From positions 103,842-117,840 of the forward strand of contig FR891346.1 in the NCBI GenBank assembly GCA_000435335.1: 13,999 bases of DNA, read 5' to 3'. The notes beneath the pieces are model-generated. The model saw nothing but the letters and a program-made list of their open reading frames with translations, did not search any database and had not been told where the DNA came from. This DNA comes from Clostridium sp. CAG:964. Lineage in GTDB: Bacteria; Bacillota; Clostridia; Oscillospirales; Acutalibacteraceae. The first letter of the stretch is position 1; each line of letters opens with the position of its first letter. Positions 1-7,087 of the stretch are shown here, piece after piece. The position numbers and the translations under genes were made by a program.

Positions 1-1
1 G

Positions 2-433
2 AAAAGCAGTGACGACGGAAACGCAGACCCTAAATTTTTCTGCAAAAGAATGGTTAATGTTTTCCCGGAGCTTAAAGAGGAAATTTGGGAGGAAGAGGAC
101 GGCTATGACCCGTTCAGAGGCGTAACCTTTGCACAGAAGCATATTGTTCCAAGGGTAAACGAGCTTTTGAAAAACGGAAACAAGCAGTCAATAAGCAAGC
201 TGGCCGGCATACTTAACTCACAATATATTGCCGGTGATTTAAGCACCCGCTCAATTATTACTATTGTAGTGCTTAACGGAATTAAGCCGGAGCTTGACAG
301 CAAAATCGAGGGTGAGCTGAGCGATGTGCTTGGCAAGGCTTGGAGCTTTGCAAAAAAATACAGAACAAAAAAGGTTAAGCCTGAAAAGGTGAAAAAGGTA
401 AGCAACAAGTTTGCCGAAAAGCTGGGACAGTAA
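2..433 (+). CDS. Unrecognised protein, C-terminal part (5' end outside window)
   Basis: I do not recognise this protein. The reading frame is open from the first complete codon of the window to a TAA at 431-433, giving at least 143 residues. The ATG at 50 is probably internal, because no Shine-Dalgarno sequence precedes it and the frame stays open upstream. The visible part looks soluble and mostly helical. It begins with an acidic stretch (several Asp/Glu around PELKEEIWEEE), continues with a mixed central region, and ends in a Lys-rich basic tail (YRTKKVKPEKVKKVSNKFAEKLGQ region, last ~25 residues). I see no signal peptide, membrane segment or catalytic motif. A strong terminator starts about 90 bases downstream, so this is the last gene of its transcript and is not part of the sporulation unit that follows. 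The basic tail could suggest nucleic acid contact, but that is only a guess. Confidence 0.75.
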   Translation, partial: KSSDDGNADPKFFCKRMVNVFPELKEEIWEEEDGYDPFRGVTFAQKHIVPRVNELLKNGNKQSISKLAGILNSQYIAGDLSTRSIITIVVLNGIKPELDSKIEGELSDVLGKAWSFAKKYRTKKVKPEKVKKVSNKFAEKLGQ

Positions 434-521
434 AGCCAGCCTGAAAAGCGGCTTGGTGCAGGCAGAGGGTTAAGCTCAAATGCTTGTTTAGGTTTACCTG
501 CAGCTAATATTTAAACATAAT

Positions 522-573
522 AAGCCTACAGCTTGTGCAGAGCCTTGCCTGCATAAGCTGTAGGCTTTTTTTA
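522..573 (+). terminator. Strong intrinsic terminator after the first gene
   Basis: The arms 522-540 and 549-567 pair over about 18 bp with one G-T wobble. They enclose an 8-base loop, and a run of seven T residues (566-572) follows. This is a textbook rho-independent terminator and should end the transcript of the gene finishing at 433. Confidence 0.9.
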
Positions 574-662
574 TTGGCTCAATAACAAGGGCTGTCTGCT
601 TTGGGAAAAAAGAAGAGCTGTTTGTTTGCTGATTATCAAAAAATTCATATTTACCGTATTTT

Positions 663-698
663 AGCGGCAGGTCGGTTTGTGCTGACATGCCGCTTTTT
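663..698 (+). terminator. Second, weaker hairpin terminator
   Basis: The arms 663-673 and 684-694 contain AGCGGCA/TGCCGCT plus a GTC/GAC extension across a mismatch, with a 10-base loop. Only five T residues follow (694-698). It lies between the strong terminator at 522-573 and the sipL promoter region, with no gene between the two hairpins. It may be a backup terminator or the 3' end of an unannotated short transcript. The rest of the 434-828 gap holds the dyad and promoter described separately; I see no gene in it. Confidence 0.5.
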
Positions 699-722
699 GC
701 GCTTAATAAAAGGAATTGTATT

Positions 723-755
723 CCGGTACGGTATGTTGTCATAACGGCATACCGG
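723..755. repeat. Dyad (CCGGTA...TACCGG) just upstream of sipL promoter
   Basis: CGGTATG at 729-735 is complementary to CATACCG at 748-754. The outer CCGGTA (723-728) and TACCGG (750-755) form an alternative pairing, and inner GTT/AAC can add pairs. The dyad ends 4 bases before the proposed -35 element of sipL, which is where a regulator could bind. No T-run follows it, so it does not look like a terminator. Confidence 0.45.
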
Positions 756-758
756 CTT

Positions 759-786
759 GAATATACTTAGGGTGTAAACACACTGT
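759..786 (+). promoter_or_regulatory. Possible sigma-E promoter for sipL-spoIVA
   Basis: GAATATA (759-765) resembles the sigma-E -35 consensus KMATATT. CACACTGT (779-786) resembles the -10 consensus CATACANT, with mismatches at two informative positions. The spacer is 13 bases, slightly shorter than the usual 14-15. The assignment fits established knowledge that spoIVA and sipL are mother-cell genes under sigma-E. I see no good sigma-A promoter in this gap. The match is imperfect, so this remains a candidate. Confidence 0.4.
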
Positions 787-828
787 CGCAACACAAGGAC
801 AGGTATTTGAAAAGGAGAGATAAATATT

Positions 829-2364
829 ATGGATTACAGCTTGTTAAAAAAATCTGCTTCAATAAAGGAAGTAGTGTTTGACGGATGTACAGAGCAGCCT
901 GTTGACCTGGACTTAACATTGCCGGATTATTGTCCCGACATTCTTAGAATACTTAAATGCAGAGTTACACCCAAAATACTTACAAAAAGCATTTCCGGTG
1001 ACAGACTGGATGTTGACGGTACGGCTGAAATTAAAATTTTGTACATTGATTCAATAAAAAAATCAATAAGGTGCAGTGACCATAACCTGCCCTTTACCTG
1101 CTCGTTTGGCATGAAGCAAAGTCCGCAAAACGCCATTGTGTCGGCTAAGGTAAAGACAGAGTATATAAACTGCCGTGCACTCAGCCCACGCCGCCTTGAT
1201 ATTCACGGGGCCTTTTCAGTGTGTGCAAAGGTAATTTGCAAAACGGAAAAGGAATTTCCTATAGGAATAGATGATGAAAATGTACAGGTTAAGGGCACGC
1301 CTGTTAAGCTTTCTACGCTGGAGGGAATGGGACAGCAGCAGTTTATTTTAAGCGATAATGTCACCTTAGGACAGGGTGCGTCAAATATAGAGTCAATTCT
1401 GAAAAGCGACGCCGCTATTGTTAAGGGCGACTGCAAGGCAATAAGCAACAAGGTTATGGTTAAAGGCGATGTCAGCATAAGGGTGCTGTACCTGGCGGAT
1501 ATTAACACGGGAGAAACAAAAATTTTTGACTATACAATGCCTTTCAGTGAAATTTTGGACGCAGACGGTGTAGATGAAAAATGTATGTGCGTAACAAACC
1601 TAGAGGTGCTTAACCATACTGTGGCGGTAAAGTCCGACTATTCCGACAGCAACAGCGTTGTCAGCTTTGAGGTTAAAATAGGTGCAACGGCTCTGGGCTT
1701 TAGCAATAGCGAAATAGAGCCTGTGTGCGACGCATATTCAACAGAATATGATTTAAACCTTGTGTACAGCCAAATGCAGCTTACAAACATAGTTAAAAAC
1801 TACAGCGAAAGCTGTATTACAAAGGCAACTGTAGAGGCCGGCAGTGACAGCATTATGTCAATAGTTGACCTGTGGTGCGAGCACTGCGGCATTACTGTGG
1901 TAAACGAGGACGAAAATACACTTATAAAGGGCAGACTGAATATGTGTATTCTTGCAAAGGATAACGAGAATATGCCGTTTTATTCCGAAAGAGTTATCGA
2001 TTTTACATACCCTGTTGCACCAAGTGAGGAAAATACCGCAGTAGAGGCAGAGGGTGTGGTGCAGTCTATAAGCTACAGAATAAACGGCAGCAATTCCATT
2101 GATTTCCGCATTGAAACCAAGCTTGACATTACGGTGCTTGACAAACAGTCTGTAAGGCTTGTAACTCAGGCAGAGGCAGACACAGAGCATCCGAGAAAAA
2201 AGGATACCAAGGCGGCCCTTACCCTTTACTATGCGTCAAGAGGTGAAAGCGTTTGGAGCATTGCAAAGGAATACGCTGTATGCCGTGATACCGTTATGAG
2301 TGAGAACGAGCTTACAGAGGACGAAATAAAAACAGCAACAATGCTGTTTATACCGAATATGTAA
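829..2364 (+). CDS. sipL: SipL-like spore coat morphogenetic protein (SPOCS/DUF3794 + LysM)
   Basis: This is a mother-cell protein needed to attach the spore coat to the forespore. In Clostridioides difficile SipL localises with SpoIVA and binds it through its C-terminal LysM domain. The 511 residues fit the length of that family. The N-terminal third carries the SPOCS/DUF3794 signature (LDLTLPDYCPDILRIL, about residues 27-42, followed by a beta-rich region with AEIKILYID). A similar segment recurs around residues 205-250 (VKGDVSIRVLYLA) and probably a third around 310-440. The last 48 residues form a LysM domain (YYASRGESVWSIAKEY ... LFIPN). AAGGAGAG at 812-819 sits 9 bases before the ATG. 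The stop codon overlaps the ribosome binding site of spoIVA, 13 bases from its start, so the two are co-transcribed. There is no signal peptide, as expected for a protein acting in the mother-cell cytosol. Confidence 0.9.
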   Translation: MDYSLLKKSASIKEVVFDGCTEQPVDLDLTLPDYCPDILRILKCRVTPKILTKSISGDRLDVDGTAEIKILYIDSIKKSIRCSDHNLPFTCSFGMKQSPQNAIVSAKVKTEYINCRALSPRRLDIHGAFSVCAKVICKTEKEFPIGIDDENVQVKGTPVKLSTLEGMGQQQFILSDNVTLGQGASNIESILKSDAAIVKGDCKAISNKVMVKGDVSIRVLYLADINTGETKIFDYTMPFSEILDADGVDEKCMCVTNLEVLNHTVAVKSDYSDSNSVVSFEVKIGATALGFSNSEIEPVCDAYSTEYDLNLVYSQMQLTNIVKNYSESCITKATVEAGSDSIMSIVDLWCEHCGITVVNEDENTLIKGRLNMCILAKDNENMPFYSERVIDFTYPVAPSEENTAVEAEGVVQSISYRINGSNSIDFRIETKLDITVLDKQSVRLVTQAEADTEHPRKKDTKAALTLYYASRGESVWSIAKEYAVCRDTVMSENELTEDEIKTATMLFIPNM

Positions 2365-2377
2365 GGAGGATTGAAAA

Positions 2378-3856
2378 ATGGAAGAGAGAAATATTTATCG
2401 GGATATTGCCCAAAGAACCAACGGTGATATTTATATAGGAGTAGTAGGCCCGGTAAGAACAGGCAAGTCAACCTTTATTAAAAGGTTTATGGATACCATA
2501 GTTATACCAAACATAGACAACAACAGCAGGCGTGAGCGTGCCATTGACGAGCTTCCGCAGTCGGCCTCCGGCAGAACAATAATGACCACCGAGCCGAAAT
2601 TTATTCCGGAGGACGCAGTAGAAATTACACTGGAGGACAATGCGAGCCTGAGAGTAAGAGCGATTGACTGTGTTGGCTATATAGTGCCCAGTGCAATAGG
2701 CTATATAGAGGACGAACAGCCCAGAATGGTAAAAACCCCATGGTTTGACGAGCAAATTCCCTTTAATCTTGCGGCAGAAATAGGTACTAAAAAGGTTATT
2801 ACCGACCACTCCACCATAGGCTTGGTTATTACCACAGACGGCAGTATAAGTGATATTCCAAGGGAGGAATACGCCGAGGCGGAGGAAAGAGTTATAAACG
2901 AGCTTAAGGATATTAACAAGCCCTTTATAGTTTTGCTTAACAGTATGTATCCACAGTCTGCCGAAGCTGTACAGCTTTCCCGGGAAATCGGCTCAAAGTA
3001 CAATGTACCTGTTGTAGCGGCAAACTGCCTAGAGCTTGACGAAATTGAAATTAAAAAAATATTGGCACAGATACTTTTTGAGTTTTCTGTAAGGGAAATA
3101 AAGGTAGATATGCCAAGGTGGGTTACATCTCTGGAAAAAAACCACTGGCTGAAAAGCTCTATATATTCCGCTATAGAGGGTACGGCTGCAAAGGTAAGAA
3201 AAATACGGGAAATTCAGCTTATTACACAGGCGGCAAACGGCTGTGAGAATATTCAAAGGGCAGAGGTTTCGTCTATTGACCTTGGCAAGGGTACTGCAAG
3301 AATAGCTCTTTCGCTTGATAACAGCCTGTTCTATAAGGTGTTAGGTGAAAAAACAGGGCTAAGCATAGCCGATGAGGGCGATATGCTTAACTGTGTAATG
3401 GAGCTTGCAAGGCTGAAAAGTGATTTTGATAAAATTAAGGGAGCTTATGACGATGTAAACGAAAAGGGCTATGGTATTGTAATGCCGTCTATGGAGGAGC
3501 TTTCTCTGGAAGAGCCTGAAATTATAAAGCAGGGCGGAAAATACGGTATTCGACTGAGAGCCTCGGCACCGTCTATCCATATGATGAAAACAAATATTAC
3601 TACAGAGGTAACGCCGATAGTAGGTTCTGAGCAGCAGTCGGAGGAGCTTGTTTCTTACCTGTTAAAGGAATTTGAAGAAAATCCTATAAAAATTTGGGAA
3701 TCAAATATTTTTGGCAAGTCGCTGCACGAGCTTGTAAACGAGGGCCTGCACAACAAGCTAAACCGTATGCCGGTTGACGCACGAAATAAAATGAAGGAAA
3801 CTATTGAAAGGATTATAAACGAAGGCTGTAACGGCTTGATATGCATTATACTTTAA
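2378..3856 (+). CDS. spoIVA: Stage IV sporulation protein A, spore coat ATPase
   Basis: SpoIVA is a cytosolic ATPase that polymerises on the outer forespore membrane to form the base layer of the spore coat. The 492-residue length matches the family. The Walker A loop GPVRTGKST spans residues 24-32 with Lys30. The Asp in AIDCVG is residue 97, the position known as Walker B in Bacillus subtilis SpoIVA. The adjacent threonines at 70-71 (IMTTEP) match the sensor threonines of the TRAFAC-type domain. The middle and C-terminal regions are the family-specific SpoIVA domains, and the protein ends in the hydrophobic tail GLICIIL typical of SpoIVA. AAGGAGG at 2363-2369 lies 8 bases before the ATG and overlaps the sipL stop, so translation is likely coupled. 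A strong terminator follows. The conserved ATPase residues suggest a working enzyme. Confidence 0.97.
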   Translation: MEERNIYRDIAQRTNGDIYIGVVGPVRTGKSTFIKRFMDTIVIPNIDNNSRRERAIDELPQSASGRTIMTTEPKFIPEDAVEITLEDNASLRVRAIDCVGYIVPSAIGYIEDEQPRMVKTPWFDEQIPFNLAAEIGTKKVITDHSTIGLVITTDGSISDIPREEYAEAEERVINELKDINKPFIVLLNSMYPQSAEAVQLSREIGSKYNVPVVAANCLELDEIEIKKILAQILFEFSVREIKVDMPRWVTSLEKNHWLKSSIYSAIEGTAAKVRKIREIQLITQAANGCENIQRAEVSSIDLGKGTARIALSLDNSLFYKVLGEKTGLSIADEGDMLNCVMELARLKSDFDKIKGAYDDVNEKGYGIVMPSMEELSLEEPEIIKQGGKYGIRLRASAPSIHMMKTNITTEVTPIVGSEQQSEELVSYLLKEFEENPIKIWESNIFGKSLHELVNEGLHNKLNRMPVDARNKMKETIERIINEGCNGLICIIL

Positions 3857-3884
3857 TAAAATAATATATATATTCTATATTTTT

Positions 3885-3920
3885 CAGAGCATTGTTTAAC
3901 CACAGTGCTCTGCTTTTTTT
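3885..3920 (+). terminator. Intrinsic terminator after spoIVA
   Basis: The arms 3885-3895 (CAGAGCATTGT) and 3902-3912 (ACAGTGCTCTG) form an 11-bp stem with one wobble and a 6-base loop. Seven T residues follow at 3914-3920. It closes the sipL-spoIVA unit and separates it from the pump genes. Confidence 0.92.
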
Positions 3921-4017
3921 ATCCTATAATCAATAACATAACAACTATAAATTTACAGCTGTATTTGTGTAATTTGACGAAGTTGTGAATAAACTAAAAA
4001 ATGGATATGATTAATTA

Positions 4018-4046
4018 TTGAAATTAATTTTGAGGTGGGTTATAAT
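4018..4046 (+). promoter_or_regulatory. Sigma-A promoter for the decarboxylase pump genes
   Basis: TTGAAA (4018-4023) and a perfect TATAAT (4041-4046) are separated by exactly 17 bases, giving a predicted start near 4053 and a leader of about 60 bases. A second possible pair lies just upstream, TTGTGA (3983-3988) and TATGAT (4006-4011), also 17 bases apart. The transcript would be housekeeping rather than sporulation-specific. Confidence 0.75.
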
Positions 4047-4111
4047 AATAACTAAATTGATAAAATGGCTTTATGTTGTTTTATTCTATATTAAAGGAGG
4101 AGATGACGGTA

Positions 4112-4510
4112 ATGGATTTGTCAGAAAAGCTTACTATATCACTAACCGTACTTATTACAGGTTTTGTTGTAGTGTTTGCCGTTTTAATTTTGCTTATTCT
4201 GCTAATTATGATTTATGGAGCAATCGTTTCAAAAATACAGAAGTCAGCAGATAAAAAGAAAGCAAAAAAAGAAGCTGAGCTTGAGGCTGAAAAGGCCGCA
4301 AGTGCTGCAAGTGCTCAGCCTATTACAACACCACCTGCTGCAGTGCCTGCAGCTGCTGACGGTATGTCAGACGAGGTTATTGCGGTTATTGCTGCTGCGG
4401 TAGACGCAGTGTATGGTAAAGGTGCAAAGGTTAAGTCGATTAAGAAGGTTCCACAATCCCGTCCGGTATGGAGTACAGCAGGAATTTTGGATAACACAAG
4501 ACCGTTTTAA
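4112..4510 (+). CDS. OadG-like small subunit of a sodium-pump decarboxylase
   Basis: This resembles the small membrane subunit (OadG/MmdD/GcdD type) that anchors and helps assemble Na+-translocating decarboxylases such as oxaloacetate, methylmalonyl-CoA and glutaconyl-CoA decarboxylase. The 132 residues begin with one strong transmembrane helix (about residues 8-36). A charged Lys/Glu-rich segment follows (38-60), then an Ala/Pro-rich linker. The C-terminal domain contains DEVIAVIAAAVDAVYG and the tail motif SRPVWSTAG, near the family pattern S-P-W-x-x-A-G-R but with Ile where Arg is usual. I chose the ATG at 4112 because AAAGGAGG (4093-4100) is 11 bases away; the in-frame ATG at 4103 is only 2 bases from it and the one at 4073 precedes it. 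The OadB-type gene follows after 33 bases. The substrate cannot be told from this subunit, so I give no symbol. Confidence 0.8.
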   Translation: MDLSEKLTISLTVLITGFVVVFAVLILLILLIMIYGAIVSKIQKSADKKKAKKEAELEAEKAASAASAQPITTPPAAVPAAADGMSDEVIAVIAAAVDAVYGKGAKVKSIKKVPQSRPVWSTAGILDNTRPF

Positions 4511-4543
4511 TGTACTGAAATTATCGGAGAAAGGAATGTTTTT

Positions 4544-5785
4544 ATGGAAATTTTACAAGGATTTTTAGAGTCCATAGTAGACCTTTATAAAAATTCAGGT
4601 CTATGCTATTTGCCTTGGCAAAACTATGTAATGATTTTGATTTCTATAGTTTTGCTTTATCTGGCTATTAAAAAGCAGTACGAGCCAATGCTTTTGCTGC
4701 CTATAGCCTTTGGTATGCTTTTGGTAAACCTATACCCGGCTATTATGTCAGCACCGTCCACCGATTTGGTGCCTGTTACAGACTATATTGCCGCTCATAA
4801 CGGCGAATCCGCCAGCTATGCCATAACCACGCTGCAAGGTGTCGATTATTACAATGTGCCTACAAACGGCGGCTTGTTCTACTATTTGTATCAAGGTGTT
4901 AAGCTTGGTATTTACCCACCGCTTATTTTCTTGGGCGTAGGTGCGATGACAGACTTTGGGCCGCTTATTGCTAACCCAAAGAGCTTTATCTTGGGTGCTG
5001 CTGCACAGATAGGTATTTTGATTACATTTATCGGTGCTATATTCTTAGGCTTCTCGGGTGCACAGTCAGGTGCTATCGCTATTATAGGCGGTGCAGACGG
5101 CCCTACAGCTATTTTTGTAACATCAAAATTAGCACCGGAGCTGCTGGGACCTATAGCCGTTGCGGCTTATTCATATATGGCGCTTGTTCCTATTATTCAG
5201 CCTCCTATTATGAAGGCTCTTACAACAAAGAAAGAGCGTACTATTGTTATGAAGCAGCTAAGACCTGTTTCAAAGCTTGAGAAGATCATATTCCCTGTTC
5301 TTGTTGTAATTGTAGTTGCTATCTTCCTGCCGGATGCTGCTCCGCTTGTTGGTATGCTAATGCTTGGTAACCTGTTCCGTGAAAGCGGCGTTGTTGACAG
5401 ACTGTTCAAGACAGCACAGAACGAGCTGATGAATATTATTACAATATTCCTTGGCGTAACAGTTGGTGCTACAGCTACAGGTTCTGTATTCCTAAAGATA
5501 GACACACTAAAGATTATCGCTTTGGGCTTGATCGCATTCTGTATCGGTACAGCCGCAGGCGTATTGTTTGGTAAGCTAATGTGCGTTGCTACTAAGGGTA
5601 AGGTTAACCCGCTTATCGGTAGTGCAGGTGTATCTGCCGTACCTATGGCTGCCCGTGTATCACAAAAGGTTGGTCAGGCTGAAGACCCTACAAACTTCTT
5701 GTTAATGCACGCTATGGGACCAAATGTTGCAGGCGTAATCGGTTCTGCTGTTGCAGCCGGCGTACTGTTGAGCATATTGGGCTAA
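4544..5785 (+). CDS. Na+-translocating decarboxylase beta subunit (OadB/MmdB/GcdB family)
   Basis: This integral membrane subunit decarboxylates carboxybiotin and uses the energy to export Na+. The 413 residues are mostly hydrophobic helices, close to the usual family length. The residues known from Klebsiella OadB to form the sodium path are present at a constant offset of 18. GGADGPTAIF holds Asp185 (Klebsiella Asp203), and NPLIGSAGVSAVPMAARVSQ holds Asn355, Gly359, Ser364 and Arg371 (Asn373, Gly377, Ser382, Arg389). HAMGPNVAGVIGSAVAAG closes the C-terminus. The AAAGGA at 4530-4535 is 8 bases before the ATG. It follows the OadG-like gene in a two-gene unit ended by a strong hairpin. The alpha (carboxyltransferase) and biotin-carrier genes are not adjacent, so the substrate (oxaloacetate, methylmalonyl-CoA, glutaconyl-CoA or another acid) cannot be assigned. 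Confidence 0.93.
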   Translation: MEILQGFLESIVDLYKNSGLCYLPWQNYVMILISIVLLYLAIKKQYEPMLLLPIAFGMLLVNLYPAIMSAPSTDLVPVTDYIAAHNGESASYAITTLQGVDYYNVPTNGGLFYYLYQGVKLGIYPPLIFLGVGAMTDFGPLIANPKSFILGAAAQIGILITFIGAIFLGFSGAQSGAIAIIGGADGPTAIFVTSKLAPELLGPIAVAAYSYMALVPIIQPPIMKALTTKKERTIVMKQLRPVSKLEKIIFPVLVVIVVAIFLPDAAPLVGMLMLGNLFRESGVVDRLFKTAQNELMNIITIFLGVTVGATATGSVFLKIDTLKIIALGLIAFCIGTAAGVLFGKLMCVATKGKVNPLIGSAGVSAVPMAARVSQKVGQAEDPTNFLLMHAMGPNVAGVIGSAVAAGVLLSILG

Positions 5786-5812
5786 TTAACAAAAATTATA
5801 TTTTTTAAATTA

Positions 5813-5860
5813 CACACCCCTGCAGGCGAGCTTTTGCTTGGTGCAGGGGTGTGCTGTTGT
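5813..5860 (+). terminator. Hairpin terminator after the beta subunit gene
   Basis: CACACCCCTGCA (5813-5824) and TGCAGGGGTGTG (5842-5853) form a perfect 12-bp GC-rich stem with a 17-base loop; an inner CGAGC/GCTTG can extend it. The following bases (CTGTTGTTTG) are only moderately T-rich, so termination may be incomplete. Confidence 0.65.
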
Positions 5861-5866
5861 TTGTAA

Positions 5867-6000
5867 CCGGACAAAATTCCTATTGAATGAAGTGGTACGG
5901 AGATTAAACACTTTATTAAGTCAGAGAAAGCAAACCCGGGCGCTTGCAATGAGGAAAAATAATGGGCAGAAAGTGTTTGGAGTGGATTGGAATTGTCCGG
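5867..6000. repeat. Nested inverted repeats in the gene-free spacer
   Basis: The spacer between the beta subunit gene and the amidohydrolase gene (5786-6105) holds no credible gene. It contains three nested complementary pairs. CCGGACAAAATTCC (5867-5880) pairs with GGAATTGTCCGG (5989-6000) with a two-base insertion. AAACACTTT (5906-5914) pairs with AAAGTGTTT (5970-5978). A short GCAA/TTGC pair lies around the central CCCGGG. The arrangement could fold into one long interrupted hairpin, or be the decayed ends of a small mobile element. I see no target duplication. Confidence 0.5.
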
Positions 6001-6017
6001 AACCAAAACATAAAGCA

Positions 6018-6066
6018 CTAAAAGAAACAGCCTAGCATGGGTAAAAACTACCGTTGCTAAGGCTGT
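6018..6066 (-). terminator. Intrinsic terminator of the minus-strand amidohydrolase gene
   Basis: Read on the minus strand, ACAGCC plus TTAGCA (6066-6055) pairs with TGCTA plus GGCTGT (6037-6027), with one bulged base. An inner GGTA/TACC adds pairs. A T-rich stretch (TTTCTTTT) follows. It lies 40 bases beyond the stop codon at 6106. Confidence 0.65.
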
Positions 6067-6105
6067 AACATTGTTTATAAGTTGTTTATATTGTTGTTTA
6101 CTGTA

Positions 6106-6939
6106 TTATTGAGAGATTTTCTTAATTAGCTTTTCCAGCTTGAAAAATTTAAGTGCGTTCTTGTACATCAGCTTTTCGTATTCTTCCGGAGTAATTAATT
6201 CCTTAAGCTCATTAAAGTACTGTTGGTACAGCGACCTTTCGCCCTTAGGGTTGGTGCCTAGGGTGTCAACACCGTCTATTGGGTTGTCGGTACCAAACAT
6301 TATTTTGTCGGCACCACATTCCTTTATGGCAAGTACCGCAGACTCCATCGGTACCCAGGCAGTGTCGCCGTAGAGGTTTTTCTGCTTTTTAATCATCTCT
6401 ATGGCTTCTGTGTTGTCGGTACCAAGTCCCATATGCCCCATAACGAAATTTACTTTTGGATATTTTTGTGCCATTTCGTATACGCTTGCACAGCAGGATT
6501 CCAACGAATTTCCTGTGTGGGTAAGAACAGGCAGGTTAAAGCTTTCGGCAAGCTTTATATATTCCTCTACCTGCGGCGAATTGAAATTTATAAACGAGTG
6601 TACAGGGTGGATTTTTATGCCTGCCGTAATATCCAGATTTTCTTTAATCATAGCAACAAGCTTTGGCGTAACCTTTTCGTAGTGAGGCTTTACCCAGGGC
6701 ATAACGGCAATTTTGCCCGGATTATTTCGTGCAAAGCTTATACTTTCGGCGTAGGTTTCCTCCTGAGACTTTTGCTCTGTATAAGGCAGGGTTTTGCCTG
6801 CATGGTCAAATGCCGCCGATTCACAGTTTGAGCAAATAGAAAAGTCAATACCGTATTTGTTCATAGATTCAATTAAGTTTTCCTTTGGCATTTTAAAATT
6901 CATAATACAGCCAATATGTGAATGCATATCAATAATCAT
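6106..6939 (-). CDS. Amidohydrolase-2 family metal-dependent hydrolase
   Basis: This is a TIM-barrel metal-dependent hydrolase or decarboxylase of the amidohydrolase-2 type (ACMSD/resorcylate decarboxylase relatives and uncharacterised hydrolases); the substrate is unknown. The 277 residues carry the expected metal and catalytic residues. They are DMHSH at the N-terminus (His6, His8), IKIHP (His111), LTHTGN (His141), MGHMG (His169) and FGTDNP (Asp218). I start it at the ATG at 6939: TAGGAG, ending at 6948, is 8 bases upstream, whereas the GTG at 6948 overlaps that ribosome binding site. It has no signal peptide and is presumably cytosolic. It is transcribed alone, divergently from the trp operon, with its own promoter and terminator. 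The pattern GTDNPIDG suggests the loop that holds the catalytic Asp. There is no contextual clue to the substrate. A link to tryptophan breakdown (ACMSD acts in that pathway) is tempting but unsupported. Confidence 0.88.
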   Translation of the reverse strand: MIIDMHSHIGCIMNFKMPKENLIESMNKYGIDFSICSNCESAAFDHAGKTLPYTEQKSQEETYAESISFARNNPGKIAVMPWVKPHYEKVTPKLVAMIKENLDITAGIKIHPVHSFINFNSPQVEEYIKLAESFNLPVLTHTGNSLESCCASVYEMAQKYPKVNFVMGHMGLGTDNTEAIEMIKKQKNLYGDTAWVPMESAVLAIKECGADKIMFGTDNPIDGVDTLGTNPKGERSLYQQYFNELKELITPEEYEKLMYKNALKFFKLEKLIKKISQ

Positions 6940-6993
6940 ACAAACCACTCCTAAATCATAATACAGATATTTTATATTGTCTTGATAATGCTT

Positions 6994-7021
6994 ATTATAT
7001 CACGAAGTAAACGAAAATCAA
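6994..7021 (-). promoter_or_regulatory. Sigma-A promoter of the amidohydrolase gene (extended -10)
   Basis: On the minus strand TTGATT (7021-7016) is followed after 16 bases by TATAAT (6999-6994). A TGA directly before the -10 makes an extended TGnTATAAT element. It is about 55 bases upstream of the ATG at 6939 and diverges from the trp promoter, whose -35 begins 67 bases away. Confidence 0.65.
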
Positions 7022-7087
7022 TTTACTAATGTGTAACAACTTCTAGGAAAAATGTAATAAAATGTAAATAAAACTTTCTTTCAGGTA

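Noticed and set aside
494..742. 82-codon minus-strand open frame in the 434-828 gap
   Set aside because: It crosses both hairpin terminators and shows no ribosome binding site or recognisable sequence.
4018..4254. Plus-strand open frame of 78 codons before the OadG-like gene
   Set aside because: It has no ribosome binding site, covers the promoter elements themselves, and overlaps the well-supported OadG-like gene in another frame.
4215..4403. Leu/Gln-rich open frame inside the OadG-like gene
   Set aside because: It is a low-complexity shadow of the Ala/Pro-rich linker region, with no start signal.
5838..6035. 65-codon plus-strand open frame in the spacer
   Set aside because: It begins inside a terminator stem, has no ribosome binding site, runs through both arms of the nested repeats and ends in the next terminator. 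The composition does not look like a protein.
6433..6831. 132-codon plus-strand open frame opposite the amidohydrolase
   Set aside because: The minus-strand frame has complete metal-binding motifs and a ribosome binding site, so this one is its shadow.
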